Shown: positions 17,899 to 26,037, counted from the first letter of the stretch. The stretch is DNA of 36,748 nt from Pseudomonadota bacterium (GCA_021782795.1 JAJXUP010000004.1:1-36748); one strand, 5' to 3'. Notes: generated from the sequence alone by a model not told the origin. Program-made: numbers and translations.

Positions 17899-18274
17899 GG
17901 ACGCATACGCGAGAAAGGTATTGACTGCGCTTGACGACAGTCTGGCCGATTTGCGTCCGGATGTTTTGCGCAGACTGCGCAATGCACGTGAACAGGCCTG
18001 CGAACTGGCGAGCCAGCATGCCTCCGAGTCCCGGTTCAGGGGGATGCATAGCGCCACGCTGGTTGACTGGATCCGGCAACATCGGGTCGGCGTGATCGGT
18101 ATCCTGCTGGCGACGCTGGTCGTGCTGGGTGGCGTCATGTGGCAGTCTTCCGGCAACAACGAAGAAGACATGGCGGACATCGACGCCGGGCTGCTGACGG
18201 GCGATCTGCCGGTCAATGCCTATCTGGACAACCATCTGAGCAAATGGGCGGACAGCAGCGATTCCGCCAACTAG
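17891..18274 (+). CDS. DUF3619-like single-pass membrane protein
   Basis: A 127-residue protein with a helical, basic cytoplasmic N-terminal region (~residues 1-60), one transmembrane helix (GVIGILLATLVVLGGVMWQ, ~65-85) and a short acidic C-terminal region ending in DLPVNAYLDNHLSKW. The DLPxxAYxDxGF/HxxW ending and the position directly after a sigma factor are typical of DUF3619 proteins in betaproteobacteria. It overlaps the sigma gene by 8 bp. Function is not established; a regulatory partner of the sigma factor is an inference from position and topology. Confidence 0.75.
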   Translation: MNEDAYARKVLTALDDSLADLRPDVLRRLRNAREQACELASQHASESRFRGMHSATLVDWIRQHRVGVIGILLATLVVLGGVMWQSSGNNEEDMADIDAGLLTGDLPVNAYLDNHLSKWADSSDSAN

Positions 18275-18303
18275 TCAGGCACCTGGCCGCTACCCGCCAC
18301 GTA

Positions 18304-18786
18304 ATGTTGGCGCAGGTCAGACGAGCGGGTGTGCTGGTGGCGTGTCTGATCCTGGCGGCTGGCAATGTGGCGGCGTCAGCAACCACAACGGTTGCGGCTG
18401 CGCCAGGCTGGCAGCAGCTCACGCCCGAGCAGCAGACCATTCTGCAACCGGTGCAATCGCGTTGGCCTCACATGTCCGACGTGCAACGCAATCGCCTGCT
18501 GGCGGTTGCTGCAAAATATCCCGGACTCAGCCCCCAGGCGCAACAGCGTTTTCGCAAACGGCTGACCGTCTGGAGCGCACTGACGCGTCAGCAACGGGAT
18601 CTCGCCCGCAGAAACTACCTGCGCCTGAAAAAGTTGCCGCCAGCGAAGCGGCGGGTCGTCAAACAGGAGCTGCTCAAGGCGCATCCGCCGCTGTCGGTAC
18701 CGCAAACCGGTGTGGGCGTGACGGCGCCGAGCTCGACCATTCCCGTCCAGACGCCGCCTCTCCGGTCAGGCAGCAGCGACCGCTAA
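18304..18786 (+). CDS. DUF3106-like exported protein
   Basis: A 160-residue protein with an N-terminal signal peptide (MLAQVRRAGVLVACLILAAGNVAASA). The mature part repeats the theme W..L...QQ..L.P....WP.M....R..L...A..YP.LSP..Q.R...R, with tryptophans and glutamines at regular spacing (PGWQQLTPEQQTILQ and LTVWSALTRQQRDLARRNY), as in DUF3106 proteins. The C-terminal 30 residues are Pro/Ser/Thr-rich. It is the last gene of the sigma-factor cluster and ends 10 bp from the convergent NifU-domain gene. A periplasmic role is likely, with an extended helical structure; no activity is known. Upstream in-frame extension lacks a signal peptide, so the ATG at 18304 was chosen. Confidence 0.78.
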   Translation: MLAQVRRAGVLVACLILAAGNVAASATTTVAAAPGWQQLTPEQQTILQPVQSRWPHMSDVQRNRLLAVAAKYPGLSPQAQQRFRKRLTVWSALTRQQRDLARRNYLRLKKLPPAKRRVVKQELLKAHPPLSVPQTGVGVTAPSSTIPVQTPPLRSGSSDR

Positions 18787-18795
18787 TGCAGACCT

Positions 18796-19236
18796 TCAAT
18801 ACGTGTTGCGGACTTCGGTGACCTGCGGGTACACCCGCCGCACCACCGTTTCCACCACGTTTTTCAGATCGAGTACCGAATTGGGGCAGCCGGTACAGGC
18901 ACCCTTGAGGCGAACCCGCACCACGGTGTCGGTGAAATCCACCAGTTCGAGGTCGCCGCCATCGCGCAACAGCACGACCCGCGCTTCTTCCAGGATGGCA
19001 GTCAGCCCTTCATGGGTGAGCGGCGGCGCCTCTCCGGGCGCAACCGAGCCGCGCAAGCGAGAGATTTTTGCCTGCCGTTGCGCAATGCGTGCTGCGAGCA
19101 GAGGCTGCTGCTGCTCCAGTTCGTCCAGTTCGTCATCGCTGTACCAGCGGGTGTCGTCCACGCCGAGTTCGGCATTGCGTGCGGCCAGTTCCTCGGCGCT
19201 GAACCGGCGCATCGGGGCGGGGCTATGTTGGCTCAT
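18796..19236 (-). CDS. NifU C-terminal (Nfu) domain protein
   Basis: A 146-residue protein whose C-terminal ~70 residues are an Nfu domain, with the cluster-binding CxxC in KGACTGCPNS (C114/C117). Nfu proteins bind a [4Fe-4S] cluster, usually bridging two subunits, and pass it to target enzymes. The N-terminal ~70 residues are charged and helical (RWYSDDELDELEQQQPLLAARIAQRQAKI) and are not the A-type domain of E. coli NfuA; I do not recognise them. The start overlaps the purL stop by 4 bp (ATGA on the minus strand), so it is cotranslated with purL. PurL itself has no Fe-S cluster, though the next committed enzyme of the pathway, PurF, does in many bacteria; any link is speculation. Confidence 0.85.
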   Translation of the reverse strand: MSQHSPAPMRRFSAEELAARNAELGVDDTRWYSDDELDELEQQQPLLAARIAQRQAKISRLRGSVAPGEAPPLTHEGLTAILEEARVVLLRDGGDLELVDFTDTVVRVRLKGACTGCPNSVLDLKNVVETVVRRVYPQVTEVRNTY

Positions 19237-22200
19237 TGTTCGTCCATCCAGGTGCGTGCGTTGCGGAACATGCGCAGCCAGGCGCTGTTCTCACCGGTAC
19301 TGTCAGGGTGCCAGCTGAACTGGACGCGGCGGAACAGGCGTTCCGGATGGGGCATCAGGATCGTGAAACGCCCATCCGCGCTGGTGACGCCGGTCAGACC
19401 CTGTGCGGAACCGTTGGGATTGAAAGGATAGGTTTCGGTGGCCTGGCCATGGTGATCGACGAAATGCATGGCGCGGATGACACGGCTGGCGTCGCCGGTG
19501 CGGCTGAAGTCTGCGCGGCCTTCGCCGTGGGAGACGATCACCGGCAGCTGGCTGCCGCTCATGCCGGCAAACAGGATGGATGGGCTATCGTCGATTTCCA
19601 CCATGACCAGCCGAGCTTCGAACTGTTCCGAGCGGTTTCGGGAGAAGCGTGGCCAGTGCGTGCTGCCCGGAATGATCTCGCCGAGGTTGCTCATCATCTG
19701 GCAGCCGTTGCAGACTCCGAGAGCAAAACTGTCCGGCCGGGCGAAGAAGGCCGAGAACTGATCGCGGGCGCGCGGGTTGAACAGGACAGACTTGGCCCAG
19801 CCTTCGCCTGCGCCGAGCACGTCGCCGTAGGAAAAGCCGCCGCAGGCTGCCAGAGCGCGGAAATCGTCCAGTCGTACCCGGCCGGAGAGCAGATCGCTCA
19901 TATGCACATCGATGGCATCGAACCCGGCACGGTCGAAGGCAGCGGCCATCTCCACATGGCCGTTGACGCCCTGTTCGCGCAGGATGGCGATGCGTGGCCG
20001 GTTGCCGCCGATGACAATGTGCTGTTCGGGATCGAAGGTCAGCTGCATGAAGCGACCCGGATCGGTTTCATCCGCGCTGGCGGCAAATTCGCTGTCGGCG
20101 CAGTCCGGATTGTCGCGTAACCGCTGGATGCGATAGCTGGTTTCATTCCATGTCGCCTGCAGTTGCGCTCGCGTCAGGTCAAGCACCGTTTCGCCACGGT
20201 GCTGCACGTGAATGCGTCCGCCATCGTTGATGGTGCCGATGATGTGCAGTTCGCTGCGCAGGCCGGCGCTGAAGAAGGCCTGCATCAGTGCCGAGGTGTG
20301 TTCGCGTTTCACCTGGAGCACGGCGCCGAGTTCTTCGTTGAACAGCACGCGCAGCAGTTGGTGGCGGCATTCGCCGGGCACTTCGACGCTGTCGCTGATG
20401 AGTTCGTCGTCGCCGGCTTCGGCACGCACACAGTCGAGGCAGAGTTCGTCAGCCTCGATGGTCACACCGCAGTGGCCGGCGAAAGCCATTTCGCACAGCG
20501 TGGCCCACAGGCCACCGTCGGAACGGTCATGGTAGGCCAGCAGCCAGCCCTGGTCACTGGCGTGACGGATGGCGTTGTAGAACGCTTTGAGCACGCCGGG
20601 GTCGTCCACGTCGGGGCAACGGTCGCCCACCTGGTTCCATGCCTGGGCCAGCGCCGAACCGCCGAGCCGGCTGCGACCGCGGCCAAGATCGATCAGGATC
20701 AGGTCGGTCTCGCCCTGGTCGGTACGCAGTTGCGGAGTCAGTGTGCGGCGCGCATCGTGGACTGGCGCAAATGCGCTGATGATGAGCGATAGCGGTGCGG
20801 TGACCGATTTTTCCTCGGCGCCATCGCGCCAGGCGGTTCGCATCGACAGCGAATCCTTGCCGACCGGGATGCTGATGCCCAGTGCCGGGCACAGTTCGAG
20901 CGCAACCGCCCGCACCGTGTCGTATAACGCGGCATCCTCGCCCGGGGCACCGGCGGCAGCCATCCAGTTGGCCGACAGGCGTACGGCACCGATCTCGCCG
21001 GTATCGGCTGCGACCAGATTGGTCAGCGCCTCGCCGATCGCCATGCGACCCGAGGCAACCGGATCGATGAGCGCAAGCGGTGTACGTTCGCCGACGGCAA
21101 ATGCTTCGCCGGCATAACCGTCGTAATCGAGCGTGGTCACGGCCACATCGGCCACGGGAACTTGCCAGGGACCAACCATTTGGTCGCGTGCGGTCATGCC
21201 GCCAACGCTACGGTCGCCAATGTGGATCAGGAACGCCTTGCTGGCAACCGAGGGCATGCGCAGCACGCGGAGTGCGGCATCGTTGATGCCGATGTCGTCC
21301 AGGTTCAGTGGCGTCAGTTCAGGTACATGATGCCGGGTGGTGCGCGTCATGCGCGGTGGTTTGCCGAGGATCACGGCCAGATCGATGTCCACTGCCGGGC
21401 GGCCGAACAGCCGGTCGTCGACACGCAGGTGTGCGGCTTGCGTCGCCTGACCGACCACGGCAAACGGACAGCGCTCGCGTTCGCAGATCGCGCGAAAGCG
21501 TTCAAGGTCGTCAGGTGCGATTGCCAGCACATAGCGTTCCTGCGCTTCGTTGCACCAGATCTCGCGCGGCGAGAGGCCACTTGCTTCCAGCGGCAGGTTG
21601 CGCAGTTCGAGCCGTGCGCCACGCCCGGCGCCGTCAATGAGTTCCGGAAACGCGTTGGATACGCCGCCTGCGCCGACATCGTGGATCGACAGGATGGGGT
21701 TGTGTTCGCCCATCTGCCAGCACCGGTCGATGACTTCCTGGGCGCGGCGTTGCATTTCCGGGTTGCCGCGCTGTACCGAGTCGAAATCGAGCTGCTCCTC
21801 GTTGCTGCCGGTGTGCATGCTGGAGGCTGCGCCGCCACCGAGCCCGATCAGCATCCCCGGACCGCCGAGCTGGATCAGTAGGGTGCCGTCGCCAAACGTG
21901 TGCTTGAAGCAATGATTGTCGGCGATGTTGCCGACGCCGCCGGCCAGCATCACCGGTTTGTGGTAGCCACGCATGGCGCCGTCACTCTCGATTTCGAGCG
22001 TGCGGAAGTAGCCAGCCAGGTTGGGGCGGCCGAATTCATTGTTGAACGCTGCGGCGCCCAGCGGTCCGTCGATCATGATCTGCAGCGGTGAAGCGATGCG
22101 TGCCGGACGGCCATAGCCCTCTGGTCGCCCGGGCAGGCTTTCCCACGGCTGGGAAAATCCGGGGATGCGCAGATTGGATACCGAGAAGCCACACAGTCCG

Positions 22201-23186
22201 GCTTTGGGTTTGGAGCCGACGCCAGTGGCGCCTTCGTCGCGGATTTCGCCACCCGAGCCGGTGGCGGCACCGGCAAACGGCGAGATGGCGGTCGGATGGT
22301 TGTGCGTTTCCACCTTCATCAGGATGTGGGTGAGACCGGCATGCCGGGCATAACGACCGTCGGCGTCGGGGTGAAAGCGTTGCGCCAGGGTGCCGGCGAT
22401 GACCGAAGAATTGTCCGAATAGGCCACGATCGTGTCCTGCGGCCGCTGCGCGTGTGTGCTGCGGATCATGCCGAACAGGCTGTCAGCCTGCGGCTGGCCG
22501 TCAATCACCCAGCTGGCGTTGAAAATCTTGTGTCGGCAGTGTTCGGAGTTCGCCTGGGCGAACATCATCAGCTCGACGTCGACGGGATTGCGGCCCATGC
22601 GGGCATACTGTTCGGCCAGATAGGCGGTTTCTTCTGTCGACAACGCAAGGCCCATGGCCTGATTGGCCTGTTCGAGCGCGCTCGTCCCCGCCTGTAGCAG
22701 TGGGATTTCTTCCAGCGGCCGGGCTGGCAGGTGCTGGAACAGCTGCTGTGTCTGGTCGGTATCGTCGAGCACGCTCTCGGTCATGCGGTCGTGGATGTGC
22801 GCCGCGACCTGCCGGCGATCGTCGGCGCTAAAGGCCCGACCGTCACGGCGGCTGAAACGGTAAGAGACCCCGCGTTCGATGCGGGCGACATGCTGCAGTC
22901 CGCACAGCCGCGCGATTTCGCTGGCTTTGGATGACCACGGAGAAATCGTGCCCAGCCGCGGTACGACCAGTATTTCCTCACCCTGCGTCAGTTCGGGCGC
23001 AGGATCGCCATAGTCGAGCAGGCGTTGCAGCGTGGCTCTGTCTGTTGCCGTCGCTTCAGCGGTGAGTTCGACATAATGCATGAAGCGCGCGCCATGGCAC
23101 AGGTAGTCAGGCAAGCTGGCGTGCAGCTTGTCGAGGCGGAATGGGGAGAGCGCGGAGCTGCCGGGCAGGGACAGGAAATCTGGCAT
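19233..23186 (-). CDS. purL: Phosphoribosylformylglycinamidine synthase
   Basis: The large single-chain PurL converts FGAR, glutamine and ATP to FGAM in purine synthesis. The 1317-residue length fits the proteobacterial form (E. coli about 1295). Order seen: N-terminal PurS-like domain (1-~145), linker, two AIRS-type synthase halves (KVETHNHPTAISPFAGAATGSGGEIRDE marks the first active-site region; SIHDVGAGGVSNA and YHDRSDGGLWATLCEMAF follow) and a C-terminal glutaminase with nucleophile Cys in GVCNGCQMMSNLG and the partner His/Glu in PHPERLFRR. The start MPDFLSLPGSSALSPF is standard. On the minus strand TAAAAT at 23219-23214 could be a -10, giving a short leader. No PurR-type operator is evident. 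Confidence 0.97.
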   Translation of the reverse strand: MPDFLSLPGSSALSPFRLDKLHASLPDYLCHGARFMHYVELTAEATATDRATLQRLLDYGDPAPELTQGEEILVVPRLGTISPWSSKASEIARLCGLQHVARIERGVSYRFSRRDGRAFSADDRRQVAAHIHDRMTESVLDDTDQTQQLFQHLPARPLEEIPLLQAGTSALEQANQAMGLALSTEETAYLAEQYARMGRNPVDVELMMFAQANSEHCRHKIFNASWVIDGQPQADSLFGMIRSTHAQRPQDTIVAYSDNSSVIAGTLAQRFHPDADGRYARHAGLTHILMKVETHNHPTAISPFAGAATGSGGEIRDEGATGVGSKPKAGLCGFSVSNLRIPGFSQPWESLPGRPEGYGRPARIASPLQIMIDGPLGAAAFNNEFGRPNLAGYFRTLEIESDGAMRGYHKPVMLAGGVGNIADNHCFKHTFGDGTLLIQLGGPGMLIGLGGGAASSMHTGSNEEQLDFDSVQRGNPEMQRRAQEVIDRCWQMGEHNPILSIHDVGAGGVSNAFPELIDGAGRGARLELRNLPLEASGLSPREIWCNEAQERYVLAIAPDDLERFRAICERERCPFAVVGQATQAAHLRVDDRLFGRPAVDIDLAVILGKPPRMTRTTRHHVPELTPLNLDDIGINDAALRVLRMPSVASKAFLIHIGDRSVGGMTARDQMVGPWQVPVADVAVTTLDYDGYAGEAFAVGERTPLALIDPVASGRMAIGEALTNLVAADTGEIGAVRLSANWMAAAGAPGEDAALYDTVRAVALELCPALGISIPVGKDSLSMRTAWRDGAEEKSVTAPLSLIISAFAPVHDARRTLTPQLRTDQGETDLILIDLGRGRSRLGGSALAQAWNQVGDRCPDVDDPGVLKAFYNAIRHASDQGWLLAYHDRSDGGLWATLCEMAFAGHCGVTIEADELCLDCVRAEAGDDELISDSVEVPGECRHQLLRVLFNEELGAVLQVKREHTSALMQAFFSAGLRSELHIIGTINDGGRIHVQHRGETVLDLTRAQLQATWNETSYRIQRLRDNPDCADSEFAASADETDPGRFMQLTFDPEQHIVIGGNRPRIAILREQGVNGHVEMAAAFDRAGFDAIDVHMSDLLSGRVRLDDFRALAACGGFSYGDVLGAGEGWAKSVLFNPRARDQFSAFFARPDSFALGVCNGCQMMSNLGEIIPGSTHWPRFSRNRSEQFEARLVMVEIDDSPSILFAGMSGSQLPVIVSHGEGRADFSRTGDASRVIRAMHFVDHHGQATETYPFNPNGSAQGLTGVTSADGRFTILMPHPERLFRRVQFSWHPDSTGENSAWLRMFRNARTWMDEQ

Positions 23187-23281
23187 AATGCAGGCGGAGT
23201 GAAATAAAATGCAATTTTACCCGAAATCCGTAAGGCTGCCCGCCGGATCACAAGGCAACCGATACGATATGACGAGGACAT

Positions 23282-23659
23282 ATGGCTGACAAACTGGTAA
23301 TCATGCTGCTGACGATCGGCCCTGAGCGGCCGAATTTCTGCGGTACCCCGTTCTTTCAGGCGGCCGCGGCTGCGGCGATGGATGTCGAGGTGGAAATCTA
23401 TTTTGCCAGCTCTGCGGTGCGCCTGTTGCGTCGCGGTATTGCCGAGGAGATCTATCCCTCCGATAACCGCACCAAATCGGTGTATGGTTTCATGCAGGAG
23501 GCGGCCGAACTTGGAGTCAGGTTTTTCGCCTGCGGTGGGGCGCTCGATGCCTATGGCGTAACGACGGCCGACCTGGTGCCCGAATGTTGCGGCATCGCGG
23601 GCGGTGCGGCCTATATTTCCCGGGTCATGGATGACGAATGGCGTTCCATCAGTTACTGA
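23282..23659 (+). CDS. DsrE/DsrF-like family protein
   Basis: A 125-residue protein with the DsrE/TusD-like fold signature: a hydrophobic first strand (LVIMLLTIGPERPN), the A-rich helix 1, VEVEIYFASSAVRLLRRG, a second helical unit with YGFMQEAAELGVRFFACGGALDAYGV, and a closing cysteine-bearing stretch LVPECCGIAGGAAYIS. In this family a Cys after the FFACG strand often carries or relays persulfide sulfur, so C at FFACGGAL and the CC pair are the candidates. The exact function is unknown. It has a good ribosome-binding site (GAGGA). The next gene starts inside its end (overlap of 29 bp), so the pair is probably coexpressed. It is divergent from purL across 95 bp. Confidence 0.8.
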   Translation: MADKLVIMLLTIGPERPNFCGTPFFQAAAAAAMDVEVEIYFASSAVRLLRRGIAEEIYPSDNRTKSVYGFMQEAAELGVRFFACGGALDAYGVTTADLVPECCGIAGGAAYISRVMDDEWRSISY

Positions 23660-24041
23660 CCGCCTGGCAGCGTGCGGGTTGTGCCTGCTGCTGCTGGTCG
23701 CCTCGTCGGGTGCATCCGCCGCAGCCGGCGTGCAATTGTGGCTGCAGTCTTCGCGTCTGGCCGGATTCCGTTATTACGAAGGGCGTGCATTGTGGCCGCA
23801 GCTGCACGAGGGTGATGTGCTGAGTCTGGTGCGCGATCGTGACAACCCGTGGGACAGACGTGCCGTGCGCGTGGAGTGGCAGGGCCACATGCTGGGCTAC
23901 GTGCCGCGCAGCGACAATGCAGTTGTGGCGCGCCTGCTCGACCATGGCACCCATCTGCGCGCACGCATCGTGCGCCTGACCCGCAGCCGCAACCCGTGGC
24001 AGCGTGTGCTGTTCGACATCTACGAACCGATGGGTCGATGA
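23631..24041 (+). CDS. Exported HIRAN-domain protein
   Basis: A 136-residue protein with a predicted signal peptide (RLAACGLCLLLLVASSGASAAAG) and then essentially a single HIRAN domain: LWLQSSRLAGFRYYEGRALWPQLHEGDVLSLVRDRDNPWDRRAVRVEW...LGYVPRSDNAVVARLLDHG. The DNPWDxxAVxV and LGYVPR motifs define the family. In eukaryotic HLTF the HIRAN domain binds DNA 3' ends; free-standing bacterial HIRAN proteins have no settled function. Export to the periplasm would argue against a DNA role in the cell. The ATG at 23631 is inside the DsrE-like gene; an in-frame ATG at 23604 is also possible. Its stop overlaps tsaB by 4 bp. Confidence 0.82.
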   Translation: MTNGVPSVTDRLAACGLCLLLLVASSGASAAAGVQLWLQSSRLAGFRYYEGRALWPQLHEGDVLSLVRDRDNPWDRRAVRVEWQGHMLGYVPRSDNAVVARLLDHGTHLRARIVRLTRSRNPWQRVLFDIYEPMGR

Positions 24042-24709
24042 AGATACTTGCGTTCGATACGGCGACCAGCCAGTGCACCAGTGCGTTGTGGATCGATGGC
24101 CATGTGCGCGAAATCAGCGTGCATGCCGGGCAGACGCATTCCAGTCTGTTGTTGCCGCACTGCCGGCAATTGCTCGACGAAGCGGGGTTGCGTTTGCAGG
24201 CGCTGGACGGCATTGCCTTTGGCTGCGGCCCGGGATCGTTCACGGGGGTGCGTATTGCCTGTGCCGTGGCCCAGGGACTGGCGTTGGGTGCCGATCTGCC
24301 TCTGGTGGGTATCGAGACGCTGCTGGCGCTGACACGTTCAGCCGATGGCGACCGCGTGCTGACCTGCCTGGATGCGCGCATGGGCGAAGTCTATTGTGCG
24401 GCCTGGATGCGTGGCGCCGATGGCGGTTGGCAGGCGGTCGGTCCCACCGTAGTCTGCGCCCCTGGGGAGGTGCCGGTGCCTGATGGTGCAGGCTGGCGTG
24501 GCTGCGGTAGCGGGTTTTCCGTGTATGCAGACGCGCTGGAAGCGCGCTTTGAAGGGTGTGTCGAGGTGGTTGATGGCGAGCGGCTGCCTTCGGCCAGCCG
24601 CATTGCCGAATTGGCGCAGCATGAACTGGGCCGGGGCGGTGTGGCTCCCGAACTGGCCCTGCCGCTGTATGTACGTGACCGGGTTGCGCTCAAGATCAGC
24701 GAGCGTTGA
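24038..24709 (+). CDS. tsaB: tRNA t6A biosynthesis protein TsaB
   Basis: TsaB is the ASKHA-fold partner of TsaD in the complex that places threonylcarbamoyl on A37 of ANN-decoding tRNAs. The 223-residue protein opens with MKILAFDTATSQCTSAL and has HSSLLLPH, FGCGPGSFTGVRIACAVAQGLA and a C-terminal part PLYVRDRVALK, all TsaB hallmarks. It lacks the metal-binding histidines of TsaD, as expected. It overlaps the HIRAN gene by 4 bp and rimI starts 5 bp after its stop; tsaB-rimI is a widely conserved pair. Confidence 0.95.
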   Translation: MKILAFDTATSQCTSALWIDGHVREISVHAGQTHSSLLLPHCRQLLDEAGLRLQALDGIAFGCGPGSFTGVRIACAVAQGLALGADLPLVGIETLLALTRSADGDRVLTCLDARMGEVYCAAWMRGADGGWQAVGPTVVCAPGEVPVPDGAGWRGCGSGFSVYADALEARFEGCVEVVDGERLPSASRIAELAQHELGRGGVAPELALPLYVRDRVALKISER

Positions 24710-24714
24710 ATACC

Positions 24715-25161
24715 ATGTTGCGACCGATGAATGATGCTGACCTGGCAGACATCGCCGGGATCGACCGATGCTGCTATGCGTTTCCCTGGACGCTGGGTAA
24801 CTTTTCCGATTCGCTGCTGGCGGGTCATCGCTGCTGCGTGTACGAGGAAAATGGCCGGATTTTCGCCTATTCGGTGATGATGGCGGTGGTTGACGAAGTG
24901 CACCTGCTCAATATGACCGTCGCGCCGGAACGTCAGGGGCTGGGGTATGGGGCGGCGCTGCTGCGGCGTCTGGTCGCCTGTTCGAGACAATCGCATTTTG
25001 CCAGTATGTGGCTTGAGGTGCGTGAGTCGAATGCTGCGGCGCAGGCCCTGTATCGCTCGGCCGGATTTGTGCGTGCCGGCGTGCGCAAAAACTATTATCC
25101 GGCCAGCAACGGCCGGGAGGATGCTTTGTTGATGGTACTGGATCTGCAACATGCGGCGTGA
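24715..25161 (+). CDS. rimI: Ribosomal protein S18 alanine N-acetyltransferase
   Basis: RimI acetylates the N-terminal alanine of ribosomal protein S18 using acetyl-CoA. The 148-residue GNAT protein has MNDADLADIAGIDRCCYAFPWT at the N-terminus (the FPW segment is typical of RimI), the acetyl-CoA loop VAPERQGLGYGAALLRRLV, and a C-terminal part LEVRESNAAAQALYRSAGFVRAGVRKNYYP ending in the YY motif of RimI. The ATG at 24715 is used; a TTG at 24706 would overlap tsaB. The following gene starts 11 bp before the rimI stop, so the genes form one operon. Confidence 0.95.
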   Translation: MLRPMNDADLADIAGIDRCCYAFPWTLGNFSDSLLAGHRCCVYEENGRIFAYSVMMAVVDEVHLLNMTVAPERQGLGYGAALLRRLVACSRQSHFASMWLEVRESNAAAQALYRSAGFVRAGVRKNYYPASNGREDALLMVLDLQHAA

Positions 25162-25561
25162 CGAGGTGCTGGACATGCTGGAGTTGGCGCCACGCTGGCG
25201 GCGCAATCAACCGCAGCGACGCGTCTGGCATGTGCTCGAACTTGTCGGTGCAGACGGGGACCGCGGCTGGCTGCTCGCCGACGGGGAGCCGGCTGGCGAT
25301 GCTGCACGCCTGCTCGACAACGTGCTGCTGGCGTTCGGGCTGGTGCGCGGGCAGGCGCAATTGCTGGATGCGGATGCGCTGGAGCCGATCATGCAGGCGC
25401 ATCCATCGGGCTGGTTATGGTGTGCCGGTACACGACCGTCGCAGATCGTGACACATGATCGCAAACTGCTGCTCAGCCCATCGCTGCAGGACATGCTGAC
25501 GGATGACGGGTGCAAGGCACGTCTGTGGCACGACTGGTGCGCCGCCTTCCTGCCGGCCTGA
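25151..25561 (+). CDS. holD: Probable DNA polymerase III psi subunit (HolD-like)
   Basis: A 136-residue protein next to rimI, overlapping it by 11 bp. HolD (psi) bridges the clamp loader and chi/SSB at the replication fork. Evidence is indirect but consistent: E. coli HolD is 137 residues, its gene also abuts rimI, and the shapes agree. Both have an N-terminal LxxLxxxxRWxxR/LGITxWxLRR element (here VLDMLELAPRWRRNQ), a middle LLDNVLLAFGL helix, a conserved W-x-G turn (GWLWCAGT) and a C-terminal SPSLQDMLTDDGCKARLWHDWC that resembles the SPALTDL...RAALWQQIC end of HolD. The comparison is from memory, without an alignment program. If not HolD, it would be a conserved hypothetical protein or a relic of the glycosylase gene that often follows rimI in betaproteobacteria. 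Confidence 0.6.
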   Translation: MRRDEVLDMLELAPRWRRNQPQRRVWHVLELVGADGDRGWLLADGEPAGDAARLLDNVLLAFGLVRGQAQLLDADALEPIMQAHPSGWLWCAGTRPSQIVTHDRKLLLSPSLQDMLTDDGCKARLWHDWCAAFLPA

Positions 25562-25627
25562 GGGCTGGCGGAAAGGGTTGCGCATGAGTACGTGCGGACG
25601 CGCCGCTGCCCGCTTGAACCTGCATGA

Positions 25628-25675
25628 GGGGCACGGTATCAGCGCAGCCCGCGCCGGCAGCGCTTTTCGTGCCCC
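25628..25675. terminator. Nested hairpin between convergent genes
   Basis: GGGGCACG (25628-25635) pairs with CGTGCCCC (25668-25675), enclosing a second possible stem AGCGC/GCGCT. It sits in the 124-bp gap between the ends of the holD-like gene and the convergent 107-residue gene. No T-run follows on either strand, so intrinsic termination is uncertain. The rest of the gap shows nothing coding. Confidence 0.35.
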
Positions 25676-25685
25676 CGAAGGACGA

Positions 25686-26009
25686 TCAGCCGTGCCAGGC
25701 GTGTTCGAGCACGTCCAGGCGCAGGTCCTGTGTGAAGGACTGCCCCTGACCGGTGACGGAAAGCGTCACCACACGTACGCCGGGGGTGGCGAACCCCAGT
25801 TCCTGGGTATAGGTGCCCGGAGCACTTACGGCTTGCTTGTTGAGGACCTTGCCGCTGCTGTCGGTCAGCGCGCATTCCACCGTACCGCTGGCGTCGATCA
25901 GTGCCTGGATGCGGAAGTTTTCGTTTGCGCTGCGGCGGTAGACGGCAGGATCACGGTTGGCGTTGTATTCCAGGTTGTTCAGCTTGACGAGTTTGACCAG
26001 CTTTTTCAT
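25686..26009 (-). CDS. Small protein of unknown function, 107 aa
   Basis: I do not recognise this protein. It starts with a Lys/Leu-rich segment (MKKLVKLVKLNNLEYNANRDP) and continues as alternating short beta strands (FRIQALIDASGTVECALTDSSGKVLNKQAVSAPG, then YTQELGFATPGVRVVTLSVTGQG), which suggests a small immunoglobulin-like or beta-sandwich fold. No signal peptide or membrane helix is present and there is one cysteine. It is a stand-alone gene, convergent to the holD-like gene and divergent, across 102 bp, from the AAA+/VWA operon. A TTGACG/TTTACT pair upstream could be its promoter. Coding character is supported by clean G+C-rich third positions, an isolated location and no competing frame. 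Confidence 0.7.
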   Translation of the reverse strand: MKKLVKLVKLNNLEYNANRDPAVYRRSANENFRIQALIDASGTVECALTDSSGKVLNKQAVSAPGTYTQELGFATPGVRVVTLSVTGQGQSFTQDLRLDVLEHAWHG

Positions 26010-26037
26010 GTTGTCATTCCATTTGTCGCTAAAGTTG

